64,000 bases of DNA, taken from NCBI RefSeq assembly GCF_008369125.1, contig NZ_VOAY01000003.1:496001-560000 (forward strand). The letters run 5' to 3'. The stretch comes from Allopusillimonas sp008369125. Lineage in GTDB: Bacteria > Pseudomonadota > Gammaproteobacteria > Burkholderiales > Burkholderiaceae_B. Every line of letters starts with the position of its first letter. Positions within the stretch are counted from its first letter, which is position 1. The position numbers were made by a program, and so were the translations under genes. This document shows positions 35,360 to 44,928 of this stretch, in pieces. The notes below the pieces were generated by a model that saw only the letters and a program-made list of their open reading frames with translations, searched no databases and was not told where the DNA came from.

Positions 35360-37813
35360 TTAAATATCAATATTCCCAGCCTGCAACGCATTGCGCTCGA
35401 TGAACTCGCGGCGTGGCTCAACATGATCGCCCATTAACGTGGTAAAGACCTCGTCAGCGACGATGGCGTCGTCGACCTGAACACGCAACAAGCGGCGTAC
35501 GGTTGGGTCCATCGTCGTTTCCCACAGCTGTTGTGGGTTCATTTCGCCCAGACCCTTGTAGCGCTGCTTGGTAATGCTGCGGTCAGCCTCGCCGCGCAAC
35601 CACTGCATGGCTTCACGGAAGTCTGACACAGGCTTTTCTTTGCGTCGGTCGCCTTCACCCCGTGCGATGACGGCGCCCTTGCCGAGCAAGCCATTAAAGG
35701 TTTGCGCCGCCTTGGCAAGCGCCACGTAGTCAGCACCGCGCACAAACGTACGGTCAAACACACTGACGCGCACGTTACCGTGATGAATTCGGCTTACGAT
35801 CAGTCGCCATGCGTCATTTTCTTCGTTGGCCTTCGCGGTTACGTTGACGACATGAGGCATTGAAGGGTCATAAATCGCTTCATACAGACGACGTGCCGAC
35901 GCCTCGGCTTCGGCCTCATCCGACAGATTGATCTCGACGCCCTCTGCCATAGCAGACAGTGACTCGGAATCCATATGACGGGACAAACGGTTAATAACCG
36001 AGTCAGCCAATATGTACTGACGTGCCAGATCGCCAAGTGCCTCTCCACCAATAGGATCAGCGCCCTCGCGGGTTAGCAATGACGCATCTTTGAGAGCTAC
36101 CTGCAGCATAAACTGTGCTTCTTCAGCCTCATCTTTAAGGTAGCGCTCTTCGCGACCTACCTTGACCTTGAACAGTGGCGGCTGCGCGATGTATATGTGG
36201 CCACGCGCGACCAGCTCTGGCATCTGACGGTAAAACAGCGTAAGCAGCAGCGTGCGAATATGTGCGCCATCAACGTCGGCGTCAGTCATGATAATGATGC
36301 GGTGATAACGCAGCTTGTCGATGTTGAAATCGGGGCCAATGCTGGTGCCCAGGGCGGTAATCAGCGTGGTGATCTGCTCGCTGGCAATAAGCCGGTCAAA
36401 GCGGGCCTTTTCAACGTTGAGCACTTTACCGCGCAAAGGCAAAATGGCCTGAAACTTACGGTCGCGGCCCTGCTTGGCAGAACCGCCAGCCGAGTCACCC
36501 TCCACAATGTAAATTTCGCTAAGTGCCGGGTCTTTTTCCTGGCAGTCGGCCAGCTTACCCGGCAGGCCTGCGCCCTCGAGCACGCTTTTACGACGTGTCA
36601 TTTCACGGGCCCTGCGCGCTGCATCGCGTGCGCGGGCTGCTTCAATAATTTTATTGCACAGCGCCTTGGCATCGTTGGGGTGTTCGAGCAGCCAGGTTTC
36701 AAGTGTGCGAGCTACTGCCTCTTCAACGGCCGGGCGAACCTCGCTCGACACCAGCTTGTCTTTGGTTTGGCTGCTAAATTTGGGCTCAGGCACTTTAACC
36801 GACAGTACGCAGGCCAGGCCTTCGCGCATGTCGTCACCACTGGTGTCGACCTTGGCTCGTTTGGCCAGCTCGTTGTCGGCAATGTACTTGTTAAGTACGC
36901 GCGTCATGGCAGCGCGCAGACCGGTAAGATGCGAACCACCGTCGCGCTGCGGAATATTATTGGTAAAACACAGCACGGTTTCGGTGTAGCTGTCGTTCCA
37001 TTGCATGGCCACTTCGACACCAATGGTGGCATCACCTACGACCGACTCTGTGGTCACCGCAAACACATTGCTGTGCAGCACAGTTTTGCTGCGGTTAATG
37101 TACTCAACAAACCCTTTGACGCCACCTAAAAAGGCGAAGTCTTCTTCTTTGCCATTGCGTTCATCAACAAGACGAATTTTGACGCCATTGTTTAGAAACG
37201 ACAGTTCACGCAAACGTTTGGCGAAAATTTCGTAGTGGTATTCAATGTTCTCGAAAATTTGCGGGTCAGCCAGAAACCGCACTGTGGTACCTGTCGCGTC
37301 GCTCTCGCCGATAACCTTCAAAGCCTCGTCGCGTTCGCCGCGACGGAACATCATTTCGTGCGTTTTGCCATTGCGGCTGATCGTGAGCTGCAGCCACTCG
37401 GACAAGGCGTTGACACACGACACACCCACGCCATGCAGCCCACCTGACACCTTGTACGAGTTATGGTCAAACTTGCCGCCGGCGTGAAGCTCGGTCATGA
37501 CAATTTCGGCCGCACTGCGGTGAAACTCGTCGTCTTTGTGAATGTCGGTGGGGATGCCCCGGCCATTGTCACTGACCGACACGCTGTTATCGGCATGAAT
37601 GGTCACCACGATGTCATCACAATAGCCTGCCAACGCTTCGTCAATGGCGTTGTCAACGACCTCGAAAACCATATGGTGTAAGCCTGTGCCATCGGACGTA
37701 TCGCCAATGTACATGCCCGGGCGCTTGCGCACCGCCTCGAGGCCCTTGAGCATCTTGATGGAATCGGCACCGTAACCTGTCGGGGTTGCGGCAGTCGTGG
37801 TTTGATCTGACAT
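35360..37813 (-). CDS. gyrB: DNA gyrase subunit B
   Basis: ATPase subunit of gyrase, 817 aa. The GHKL ATPase opens with KMLKGLEAVRKRPGMYIGDT, EVVDNAIDEALAG and DNGRGIP. The TOPRIM domain has EGDSAGGSAKQGRDRKFQAILPLRGKVLNVE and DADVDGAHIRTLLLT, and the C-terminal tail has QRYKGLGEMNPQQLWETTMD. The GyrB-specific insertion between TOPRIM and tail is present, so it is GyrB rather than ParE. It is third in the dnaA-dnaN-gyrB origin cluster, 93 bp after dnaN. Confidence 0.98.
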   Translation of the reverse strand: MSDQTTTAATPTGYGADSIKMLKGLEAVRKRPGMYIGDTSDGTGLHHMVFEVVDNAIDEALAGYCDDIVVTIHADNSVSVSDNGRGIPTDIHKDDEFHRSAAEIVMTELHAGGKFDHNSYKVSGGLHGVGVSCVNALSEWLQLTISRNGKTHEMMFRRGERDEALKVIGESDATGTTVRFLADPQIFENIEYHYEIFAKRLRELSFLNNGVKIRLVDERNGKEEDFAFLGGVKGFVEYINRSKTVLHSNVFAVTTESVVGDATIGVEVAMQWNDSYTETVLCFTNNIPQRDGGSHLTGLRAAMTRVLNKYIADNELAKRAKVDTSGDDMREGLACVLSVKVPEPKFSSQTKDKLVSSEVRPAVEEAVARTLETWLLEHPNDAKALCNKIIEAARARDAARRAREMTRRKSVLEGAGLPGKLADCQEKDPALSEIYIVEGDSAGGSAKQGRDRKFQAILPLRGKVLNVEKARFDRLIASEQITTLITALGTSIGPDFNIDKLRYHRIIIMTDADVDGAHIRTLLLTLFYRQMPELVARGHIYIAQPPLFKVKVGREERYLKDEAEEAQFMLQVALKDASLLTREGADPIGGEALGDLARQYILADSVINRLSRHMDSESLSAMAEGVEINLSDEAEAEASARRLYEAIYDPSMPHVVNVTAKANEENDAWRLIVSRIHHGNVRVSVFDRTFVRGADYVALAKAAQTFNGLLGKGAVIARGEGDRRKEKPVSDFREAMQWLRGEADRSITKQRYKGLGEMNPQQLWETTMDPTVRRLLRVQVDDAIVADEVFTTLMGDHVEPRREFIERNALQAGNIDI

Positions 37814-37906
37814 AGTGTATGTAACCTTTAATAAGCCTTGCGGCTGCTTGCTGGCGCCAGGCCAGAGGCCAGGCGCGCAGGAGGCGATGTTTGGATACGG
37901 TAACGC

Positions 37907-39016
37907 TTAAATACGCATGGGCATGACAACGTACTTGAAGTGCTCATCGTCTGGCGACGTAATGAGCGCCGACGCGTTAACGTCAGGCTGCACCGACCAC
38001 TGAATGTTTTCGGTTTTGACGTTGGCCAGCACATCAAGCAGGTAGCTGACATTGAACCCAACATCGAGCGGCTCGTGGCTGTAATCGATATCGATTTCTT
38101 CTTGTGCCTCTTCTTGCTCGGTATTGGAAGATGAGATTTTGAGCTGGTTTTCAGACAGCTGCAAACGCACGCCTTTGAGCTTATCAGTCGTGAGAATGGC
38201 GGCACGCTGGAGCGCGCCTTGCAATGTCTCGCGGCTGATGGTGAAGTGGCGTGTGTAGTTGCTGGGGATGACCCGAGTAAAGTCGGGGAACTTGCCCTCA
38301 ACCAGCTTGGACACCAGCTCGACATGGCCGAAACGAAAGCGGATCTGGCCCGTGGCAACATCAATGTGCACAGGCTCATCGGTTTCGGAAAGCAGGCGCT
38401 GCATTTCGAGTATAGTTTTGCGCGGCACGATGACATCGTGTTTGCTTTCTATGCCCTCAACCGGCGTACCGCTGTGAGCCAGCCTATGGCCATCTGTGGC
38501 GACCGCACGCAAGAAACCGGGCTCGAACACAAAGAGCAGGCCATTCAGGTAATAGCGAATATCTTGCTGGGCCATGGCGAAATGCACCATGCTGAACAAA
38601 TGCTTGAGCGTTTTTTGCGGCAATGAAAATGAAACATCCCACTGCTCGGGTTGAGCCAGCGTGGGAAACTCGGCGGCCGGCATGGTTTGCAGCGCAAAGC
38701 GGCTTTTACCAGACTGCACGGCCAGCTTGGCACTGGCCAGCGAAAGCTTTACATCGCCCAGATCGGGCAATGCGCGCAGAATATCGAGCAACTTGCGAGC
38801 GGCGACCGTGGTAGATTCGTTTTCTTCGCCAACCCCGAACTCGGCATGTGTGGTGATCTGAACTTCGAGGTCAGTCGCGATAAAGGCAAGTTTCGTGCCT
38901 TCTTTGCGCAATAAAATATTGGCAAGAATGGGCATCGTGTTCCTGCGTTCTACGATGCCCGCCACGGTGGACAGCGGCCTGAGCACTTCATCGCGAGTCG
39001 CTTGTACGAGTTGCAT
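37907..39016 (-). CDS. dnaN: DNA polymerase III beta sliding clamp
   Basis: 369 aa, standard length. Three clamp domains. The N terminus MQLVQATRDEVLRPLSTVAGIVERR and C terminus ending YVVMPMRI (the MPMRL-type end that lines the peptide-binding pocket) are characteristic. The ring tethers replicative and translesion polymerases, including the DinB encoded at 24.4 kb. It starts 2 bp after the dnaA stop, so it is translationally coupled to it. Confidence 0.98.
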   Translation of the reverse strand: MQLVQATRDEVLRPLSTVAGIVERRNTMPILANILLRKEGTKLAFIATDLEVQITTHAEFGVGEENESTTVAARKLLDILRALPDLGDVKLSLASAKLAVQSGKSRFALQTMPAAEFPTLAQPEQWDVSFSLPQKTLKHLFSMVHFAMAQQDIRYYLNGLLFVFEPGFLRAVATDGHRLAHSGTPVEGIESKHDVIVPRKTILEMQRLLSETDEPVHIDVATGQIRFRFGHVELVSKLVEGKFPDFTRVIPSNYTRHFTISRETLQGALQRAAILTTDKLKGVRLQLSENQLKISSSNTEQEEAQEEIDIDYSHEPLDVGFNVSYLLDVLANVKTENIQWSVQPDVNASALITSPDDEHFKYVVMPMRI

Positions 39017-39018
39017 GA

Positions 39019-40434
39019 TTATCCTTTCAAGGTTTGTTCTAATACATGTAGAGCGTGATTAAGCTCGGTCTGCTTGGACCTTGCATCGGCGATTTTTCGT
39101 ACTGCGTGCAGTACGGTTGTGTGATCCCGCCCACCGAACAAATCACCAATTTCGGGCAGGCTTTTCTGGGTAAGCTCTTTGGCCAAATACATGGCAACCT
39201 GACGTGGCATGGCTATATTGGCCGGACGACGTTTCGAGTACATGTCGGCCACTTTAATTTTGTAAAAGTCGGCCACGGTTTTTTGTATGTTCTCGACTGT
39301 AATCTGGCCATTTGACACCGACAGCAAATCTTTGAGCGCGTCTTTACATACGTCAACCGTTAATACCTCACGCCCATGAAAGCGCGCATAGGCGGATACC
39401 TTGCGCAGCGCACCTTCAAGCTCACGCACGTTGCTACGCAAATGCTTGGCGATAAAAAACGCCACTTCTTCGGGCATGGCGACGCCCTCGGTTTCAGCCT
39501 TGTGCAGCAAAATAGCAACACGCATTTCGAGCTCGGGCGGCTCGATGGCCACGGTAAGGCCAGAGTCAAAGCGCGAGATCAAGCGGCTGTCTATATTGGC
39601 CAGCTCTTTGGGGTATGTGTCTGAGGTAATGATGATTTGCTTGCGCTGCGCCACCATGGCCTCAAAAGCATAGAAAAACTCTTCCTGGGTACGGTTTTTG
39701 CCTGCAAAGAATTGAATATCATCAATGAGCAGCAGGTCAAGCGAATGGTAATAACGCTTGAACTCATCAAATGCCCTGCGCTGATAGGCCTTAACCACAT
39801 CAGATACATACTGATCAGCGTGCACATAGCGCACACGCGTGCCTGTGCCATTTTCTATCATGGCATTGCCGATGGCGTGAATAAGGTGGGTTTTACCCAG
39901 GCCCACTCCCCCATACAGAAACAGCGGGTTATACGAAACCCCGGGGTTTTCGGCCACCTGCAGCGCCGCAGCGCGCGCGAGCTGGTTGGCCTTACCCGTT
40001 ACGAAGTTTTTAAACGTAAGGTCGGCGTTAAGCCGCGACCTGTCGTGCATGGCATCGGCGATGGCCGCAGCAGGCGCTGATGAGGCAGCGGGCGTGCCAA
40101 TGGCCCCAGATACCTGCACAGGTGCCAGGCCCAAGCTTGGGGGAGGCGCAGGCGTGCGCCCGGGTGCCGCGCTACGGCCTGCCGCCCCTGCAGACCCCAA
40201 TTCAAAGACCACCTGCACGGGACGCTTGTACCAGTCGGTCGCAAGCTGCTCTATCTGGCTGGAAAAATTTTTGCGCACCCAATCGAGCTTGAAACGATTG
40301 GGCGCAGCAACGCGCAGTACCGCCTGTTCGTCGTCGAACGCAAGCGGTACCAGAGGGCGTATCCAGGCGCTGATTTGTTGTGGAGGTAGATCCTGCTCCA
40401 GTCTCTGGACGCAGGACTCCCAGAATTCTTTCAT
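39019..40434 (-). CDS. dnaA: Chromosomal replication initiator DnaA
   Basis: 471 aa from ATG 40434 (MKEFWESCVQRLEQDLPPQQ), which matches the usual betaproteobacterial N terminus. A GTG 18 codons upstream lies inside a DnaA box and is less likely. Domain I is residues 1-80; a Pro/Ala-rich linker spans about 85-140. The AAA+ domain has Walker A YGGVGLGKTHL and Walker B LLLIDDIQF; the C-terminal DNA-binding domain has RPANIAMPRQVAMYLAKEL and GGRDHTTVLHA. It initiates replication at oriC and regulates itself. Confidence 0.98.
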   Translation of the reverse strand: MKEFWESCVQRLEQDLPPQQISAWIRPLVPLAFDDEQAVLRVAAPNRFKLDWVRKNFSSQIEQLATDWYKRPVQVVFELGSAGAAGRSAAPGRTPAPPPSLGLAPVQVSGAIGTPAASSAPAAAIADAMHDRSRLNADLTFKNFVTGKANQLARAAALQVAENPGVSYNPLFLYGGVGLGKTHLIHAIGNAMIENGTGTRVRYVHADQYVSDVVKAYQRRAFDEFKRYYHSLDLLLIDDIQFFAGKNRTQEEFFYAFEAMVAQRKQIIITSDTYPKELANIDSRLISRFDSGLTVAIEPPELEMRVAILLHKAETEGVAMPEEVAFFIAKHLRSNVRELEGALRKVSAYARFHGREVLTVDVCKDALKDLLSVSNGQITVENIQKTVADFYKIKVADMYSKRRPANIAMPRQVAMYLAKELTQKSLPEIGDLFGGRDHTTVLHAVRKIADARSKQTELNHALHVLEQTLKG

Positions 40435-40736
40435 ATCCGTCACTTCAGTAAACCTCGATTCTACCCTGTTGAAGGGGTAGTTATCCACAAGCAGACACCA
40501 TAACAGCCAACTACTTACACGCTAAGCAGTTGACTAAACGTAAAAAATTTGATGAAATGGCAGGCTTGACACCGAATTTTCAACCACCCGGGCTGCCAAC
40601 AAGCGTTAATTGGCGGGGTATTTGTCGGCTCGTCATGTGCGGGCCCTAGGCGGCGGGCACATCTGGCTATTTAGCTTACAAGCGTCAAAACGCAAGCCTT
40701 CAGGCGGCTCCGGGCCGTTCTTTTTATTGGATTATC
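40435..40736. other. dnaA-rpmH intergenic region with a DnaA box (origin-proximal)
   Basis: 302 bp between divergent dnaA and rpmH. One perfect DnaA box, ttatccacaa (40481-40490; TTGTGGATAA on the minus strand), lies just upstream of dnaA next to a small hairpin ctaccc / ggggtag, fitting autoregulation. I could not see a cluster of boxes plus an AT-rich unwinding element sufficient to call oriC here. The gene order makes the origin likely to be close, here or in another nearby gap. Confidence 0.6.
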
Positions 40737-40871
40737 ATGAAACGCACCTTTCAACCATCAGTTACTCGCCGCAAGCGTACCCACGGTTTTCGTGTGCGCA
40801 TGAAAACTCGCTCGGGTCGCGCCATTATTAATGCGCGCCGCGCCAAAGGCCGCAAGCAACTGGCCGTCTAA
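40737..40871 (+). CDS. rpmH: 50S ribosomal protein L34
   Basis: 44 aa, too short for many gene callers but unmistakable: MKRTFQPSVTRRKRTHGF then RMKTRSGRAIINARRAKGRK and a short tail. It starts at ATG 40737 and stops at 40871. It begins the conserved rpmH-rnpA-yidD-yidC series beside dnaA. Confidence 0.98.
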   Translation: MKRTFQPSVTRRKRTHGFRVRMKTRSGRAIINARRAKGRKQLAV

Positions 40872-40923
40872 GCCAGTTGCTTCTGACGCTGGCCAGCAAC
40901 AGGCTGTCAGCGTCGCTGCCATC

Positions 40924-41307
40924 ATGCGCGCCACATTTCCTCCTGCGGCACGCCTGCACCGCCCCTCAGAATTCGCCTCGGCCCTCAAAGGCCGGCGTAT
41001 TGCAAGAGGGGCGTTGTTTGTTGTAAATACGCCCAGACCTGCTCCTGACGGCGTACACGCCGACACTGGCACCTGCACAGAGCCTCGTCTTGGGCTAATC
41101 ATTGCCAAGCGCTTTGCAGCACGATCAGTCACCCGCAATGCCATTAAACGCGTGTTGCGTGAAGCTTTCCGACAAAAACGGCACGCTCTGCCCTGTCGTG
41201 ACTATGTCATACGCCTGAATGCAAAAGTGGCCGACCAGTCGCTGACGCAACTTAAAAAGCAGGTACGCGCCGAGGTTGACGCCCTGCTTGAGCAGGTTTG
41301 CCGATGA
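40924..41307 (+). CDS. rnpA: Ribonuclease P protein component
   Basis: 127 aa from ATG 40924; the frame extends upstream into rpmH but without support. The RnpA core is clear: RLHRPSEFASALKGRRIARG near the N terminus and the RNR motif region AKRFAARSVTRNAIKRVLRE. It binds the RNase P RNA and helps mature tRNA 5' ends. Its stop overlaps the yidD start (ATGA). Confidence 0.93.
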   Translation: MRATFPPAARLHRPSEFASALKGRRIARGALFVVNTPRPAPDGVHADTGTCTEPRLGLIIAKRFAARSVTRNAIKRVLREAFRQKRHALPCRDYVIRLNAKVADQSLTQLKKQVRAEVDALLEQVCR

Positions 41308-41633
41308 TCCGTGCCTTGCTAATCGCCCCCATTCGGTTCTATCGATATTTTCTAAGCCCCTGGGTGGGGCATGGCTGTCGCTTTACCCCCACATGCTCCG
41401 TGTATGCCATTGAGGCCATCGAAACACATGGCGCCATCAAGGGTTTATGGCTGGCGGCCAAGCGTATTGGCCGCTGTAACCCCTGGTGCCAGGGCGGGCA
41501 TGATCCTGTGCCGCCGGGCAAGAATAAACCCGGGCATAGTCATAAACATCTGCACAAACATGAACACGGGCCTGAATGCGAAGCTCACCACGATCACCGG
41601 CAGCAACCTCGTGCTCCTCACCAGCGACTTTAG
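41304..41633 (+). CDS. yidD: Membrane protein insertion efficiency factor YidD, His-rich tail
   Basis: 109 aa from ATG 41304, overlapping rnpA. The conserved YidD core is residues 1-70: FYRYFLSPWVGHGCRFTPTCS, YAIEAIETHGAIKGLWLAAKRIGRCNPW. Then comes an unusual tail of about 40 residues very rich in His (PGHSHKHLHKHEHGPECEAHH), about eleven His in all, with one Cys, suggesting metal binding. YidD assists YidC-dependent membrane insertion and is encoded next to it. Confidence 0.93.
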   Translation: MIRALLIAPIRFYRYFLSPWVGHGCRFTPTCSVYAIEAIETHGAIKGLWLAAKRIGRCNPWCQGGHDPVPPGKNKPGHSHKHLHKHEHGPECEAHHDHRQQPRAPHQRL

Positions 41634-41740
41634 GGCGTGCCAGGGCAAGTTGCCCCCCCATTCATACTGCTCATCACGTATTCAGCTGAGCTACGTTAAA
41701 CTGTTGAGCTTTTGCTCGGCTTCAACTTGAAACAGGCGCT

Positions 41741-43447
41741 ATGGACATCCGACGCACCATCCTATGGATGATATTTTCTTTCTCACTATTGCTGCTATGG
41801 AATAACTGGCAGGTACACAATGGCAAGCCTTCGCTGTTTGGCGGCTCGCCAACGGCCACGCAGACCACTGCAGCCAAAACGGCAAGCCCCGAAGGCCATG
41901 CCGACACCAGCATACCGGGCCCGGCCCCAACGGCAACCCCTGCGACAGCCACTGCTGCTGCCGGTGACACCAACGTACCTGGCGGAAAAGCCCCTGCAGC
42001 GGCCAGTTCTTCAGAGAAAGTTACCGTCACTACCGACGTATTCAATCTGACGTTCGACACCCTGGGTGCCCAACTGGTCAAGGCCGAGTTGCTCAAGTAT
42101 GACTTGTCCAAAAAAGATCCCACCCCAATGGTGCTGTTCGATAACACAGCGCCGTACATGTATGTGGCCCAAACTGGCATCGTAGGTGCCCCACAGGGCC
42201 AAAGCTACCCCACACATCTAACACCGTTCCGGCTGGTTTCCACGCAAACACACCTCACAGGCGATACGCTTGATGTCGTGTTCGAAGCCGAAACCGATGG
42301 CGTTAAGGTTGTTAAAACCTATACGCTGCACCGTGACCGCTACGACATCGGCGTGCGTCACGATGTATTCAACGAAAGCGGTAAGGCCATCGCTCCGTCG
42401 TTGTACCTGCAGCTGACGCGCGACGGGCATGATCCTTCTGATTCCTTCGCCTTCTACAAAACCTTTACTGGCCCCGCGCTGTACTCGTCCGAAGACAAGT
42501 TCCAGAAGATCAGCTTTTCAGACATCGACAAAGGCAAAGCCAAATACATCAAGCAGGCCGACGACGGTTGGATCGGCATGGTGCAGCACTACTTCGCCAC
42601 GGCTTGGGTGCCTCCAGAAGGCGTAACGCGCCACAACGAAGTCATCAAACTACCAAACGATCTGTACACCATCCGCACCATTGAGGCCGTCGGCACCATT
42701 GAGCCAGGCAGCAGCATTTCGGTACCGGCTAACCTGTGGGTAGGCCCGCAAGACCAGAAAGCCATGAGCGCGTTAGCGCCAGGGCTGGAGCTGGTGGTCG
42801 ACTATGGCTGGCTTACCATCATTGCCAAGCCAGTGTTCAAGATCATGACGTGGATTCACAGCGTACTGGGCAACTGGGGCTGGACTATCGTCGTACTGAC
42901 CATGCTTATCAAGCTGGTGTTTTACCCGCTCTCGGCCGCCAGCTACCGCTCCATGGCCAAGATGAAGCTGGTAACCCCACGCATGAAGGCGCTGCGTGAA
43001 AAGTTTGGCGACGACAAGGCCAAGCTGAATTCAGCCATGATGGAGATGTACCGTACCGAAAAAATCAACCCATTGGGCGGTTGCTTGCCCATGGTGGTGC
43101 AGATCCCGGTATTTATTGCGCTCTATTGGGTACTGTTGGGCAGCGTAGAAATGCGCGGTGCACCGTGGATACTCTGGATTCAGGATCTTTCAGCCCGCGA
43201 TCCGTGGTTTATCCTGCCCGCCATCATGATGGCCACCATGTTCCTGCAGATCAAGCTGAACCCTACACCGCCCGATCCTACGCAGGCCAAGATCATGATG
43301 GTCATGCCTCTGGTTTTCGGCGGTATGATGTTCTTCTTCCCCGCAGGTCTGGTGCTGTACTGGTGTGTAAACAACGCTATTTCAATCGCGCAGCAACGCT
43401 ATATCATGCACAAACTCGATAAAGAAACGGCAGCAGCCAACCGCTAG
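41741..43447 (+). CDS. yidC: Membrane protein insertase YidC
   Basis: 568 aa. The N-terminal anchor helix (RRTILWMIFSFSLLLLWNNW) is followed by an Ala/Pro/Thr-rich linker and the large periplasmic beta domain (about 90-340) of Gram-negative YidC. The conserved five-helix insertase core begins at NWGWTIVVLTMLIKLVFYPL, with QEKINPLGGC-like MYRTEKINPLGGCLPMVVQIPVF and a positively charged end. It inserts and folds inner-membrane proteins with or without SecYEG. mnmE, often next in this gene series, is 8.4 kb away here. Confidence 0.97.
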   Translation: MDIRRTILWMIFSFSLLLLWNNWQVHNGKPSLFGGSPTATQTTAAKTASPEGHADTSIPGPAPTATPATATAAAGDTNVPGGKAPAAASSSEKVTVTTDVFNLTFDTLGAQLVKAELLKYDLSKKDPTPMVLFDNTAPYMYVAQTGIVGAPQGQSYPTHLTPFRLVSTQTHLTGDTLDVVFEAETDGVKVVKTYTLHRDRYDIGVRHDVFNESGKAIAPSLYLQLTRDGHDPSDSFAFYKTFTGPALYSSEDKFQKISFSDIDKGKAKYIKQADDGWIGMVQHYFATAWVPPEGVTRHNEVIKLPNDLYTIRTIEAVGTIEPGSSISVPANLWVGPQDQKAMSALAPGLELVVDYGWLTIIAKPVFKIMTWIHSVLGNWGWTIVVLTMLIKLVFYPLSAASYRSMAKMKLVTPRMKALREKFGDDKAKLNSAMMEMYRTEKINPLGGCLPMVVQIPVFIALYWVLLGSVEMRGAPWILWIQDLSARDPWFILPAIMMATMFLQIKLNPTPPDPTQAKIMMVMPLVFGGMMFFFPAGLVLYWCVNNAISIAQQRYIMHKLDKETAAANR

Positions 43448-43463
43448 TAGGCTCGCACGCCAC

Positions 43464-43514
43464 ATGGCGCCCGTCTAAGTCACCCGCTGGGTGGTTTGGG
43501 CGGGCGCCATTTTG
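43464..43514 (+). terminator. Terminator after yidC
   Basis: Outer stem atggcgcccg (43464-43473) / cgggcgccat (43501-43510) with a small internal hairpin (cacc cgct gggtg) and then TTTTGTT. It ends the rpmH-yidC transcript before the Liv-type operon. Confidence 0.7.
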
Positions 43515-43676
43515 TTGTACCGTCATTGGGTTATTCCCGATAGAATTTGCTTTAAGCCTAATGTAACTTGGCTAAATAATAATGATGCCTATATCGGTGA
43601 CCGTTTCTGCCCCGGTTTGGCTGTACAGCTTTATACATAACAATGAATCGCGCATCCCACGCGAACAGGAGACCTC

Positions 43677-44876
43677 ATGAAACTTGCCCTATCGCCATTA
43701 CGGCGTGGCCTATTGCGCCACGGCCTCGTCGGCGCGCTGCTTTGCAGCGCCCTGGGCGTAAGCCCCAGCTTTGCACAGGACCCCGTAAAAATCGGGTTTA
43801 TCGGCACCATGTCGGGGCCTGGCGGCGCGCTGGGGCAAGATCAATACGACGCGTTCATGCTGGCCATTGAGCAAAATGACGGCAAGCTGGGCGGTGTGCC
43901 GGTCAGCGTCGTGCGCGAAGATGACCAGCTAAAGCCCGATGTGGGCGTACAGGCAGCCACGCGCCTGCTCGAAAGCGAGCACGTTCCCATTATTACGGGC
44001 GTGACGTTTTCCAATGTGATGATGGCCATTCACAAGCCCATCACGGATGCCGGGGTATTTTTCATTGGCTCGAACGCTGGCCCGGCTCCCATTGCCGGCA
44101 AGCAGTGCTCGCCGTATTTTTTCTCGACATCCTGGGATAACGACATGTTGCACGAGGCAGGCGGCCAGCTTTCCTCTGATCTTGGCTACAAAAACATGTA
44201 CGTAATGGCGGCCAACTATCAGGCCGGTCGCGATGCAGTTTCTGGCTTCAAGCGTGATTACACGGGCAAGGTCATCGACGAGGTGTACACACAGGTTAAC
44301 CAGCCCGATTATTCAGCTGAAATCGCACAGCTACAGGCAGCCTCGCCAGATGCCGTCTATGTGTTTTACCCTGGTGGCATGGGCGTCAATTTCGTCAAGC
44401 AATACCGCCAGGCGGGGTTGTTGGGCAATCTTCCGCTTATTTCGGTGTCGACTATTGACGGCTCTACGCTGCCCGCCCTCAAGAAGCTGGCCATTGGTGC
44501 CATTACCAGCGCCCCTTATGCGCCCAACCTCGATAACGCGCAGAACAAGCAGTTTGTAAAAGCCTTTGTTGAAAAATACAAGCGCGCGCCTTCCATGTAT
44601 GCAGCGCAATCGTATGATGCAGCTAACCTGATCGCCTCGGCACTCACCAAAGTCAAAGGTAACCTCAGCGACAAAGAAGCTTTCCGCGCTGCACTTAAAG
44701 AAGCAAACTTTGATTCAGTACGCGGCAGTTTCAAGTTTGAATCAAACCAGTTTCCTGACGCTCCCTTTTATCGCGTTGATGTGGTCGAAGGAAAAGACGG
44801 CGCAGAGCTGAGTGCGACCACACCCATCAAGATCAAGACACGTGCCGGGTTTGCCGAACAGTGCAACATGAAGTAA
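43677..44876 (+). CDS. Liv-type ABC transporter periplasmic binding protein
   Basis: 399 aa. The signal peptide is cleaved near SFA-QDP; the mature protein begins VKIGFIGTMSGPGGALGQDQYDAF, the Peripla_BP_6 (LivJ-like) family. Family members bind branched-chain amino acids, amides or aromatic acids; the ligand here is unknown. It is first in a complete five-gene operon with two permeases and two ATPases, separated from the first permease by a GC-rich hairpin. Confidence 0.9.
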   Translation: MKLALSPLRRGLLRHGLVGALLCSALGVSPSFAQDPVKIGFIGTMSGPGGALGQDQYDAFMLAIEQNDGKLGGVPVSVVREDDQLKPDVGVQAATRLLESEHVPIITGVTFSNVMMAIHKPITDAGVFFIGSNAGPAPIAGKQCSPYFFSTSWDNDMLHEAGGQLSSDLGYKNMYVMAANYQAGRDAVSGFKRDYTGKVIDEVYTQVNQPDYSAEIAQLQAASPDAVYVFYPGGMGVNFVKQYRQAGLLGNLPLISVSTIDGSTLPALKKLAIGAITSAPYAPNLDNAQNKQFVKAFVEKYKRAPSMYAAQSYDAANLIASALTKVKGNLSDKEAFRAALKEANFDSVRGSFKFESNQFPDAPFYRVDVVEGKDGAELSATTPIKIKTRAGFAEQCNMK

Positions 44877-44884
44877 GAACGTTA

Positions 44885-44908
44885 CCGGGGCCGCTTTGTC
44901 GGCCCCGG
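44885..44908 (+). terminator. Intra-operon hairpin between the binding protein and permease genes
   Basis: 8-bp stem ccggggcc / ggccccgg with an 8-nt loop and no U-tract. Such hairpins after the binding-protein gene usually protect the upstream mRNA from 3' decay or partly terminate, giving excess binding protein over membrane parts. Confidence 0.55.
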
Positions 44909-44928
44909 GGTGCTGCACGGAGGCCTAC

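Noticed and set aside
36197..37129. Rightward 310-codon open frame opposite gyrB
   Set aside because: Antisense shadow of gyrB with no protein-like motifs or ribosome site.
40435..40488. Longer DnaA starting at GTG 40488
   Set aside because: The codon lies within a DnaA box and the family N terminus begins at ATG 40434.
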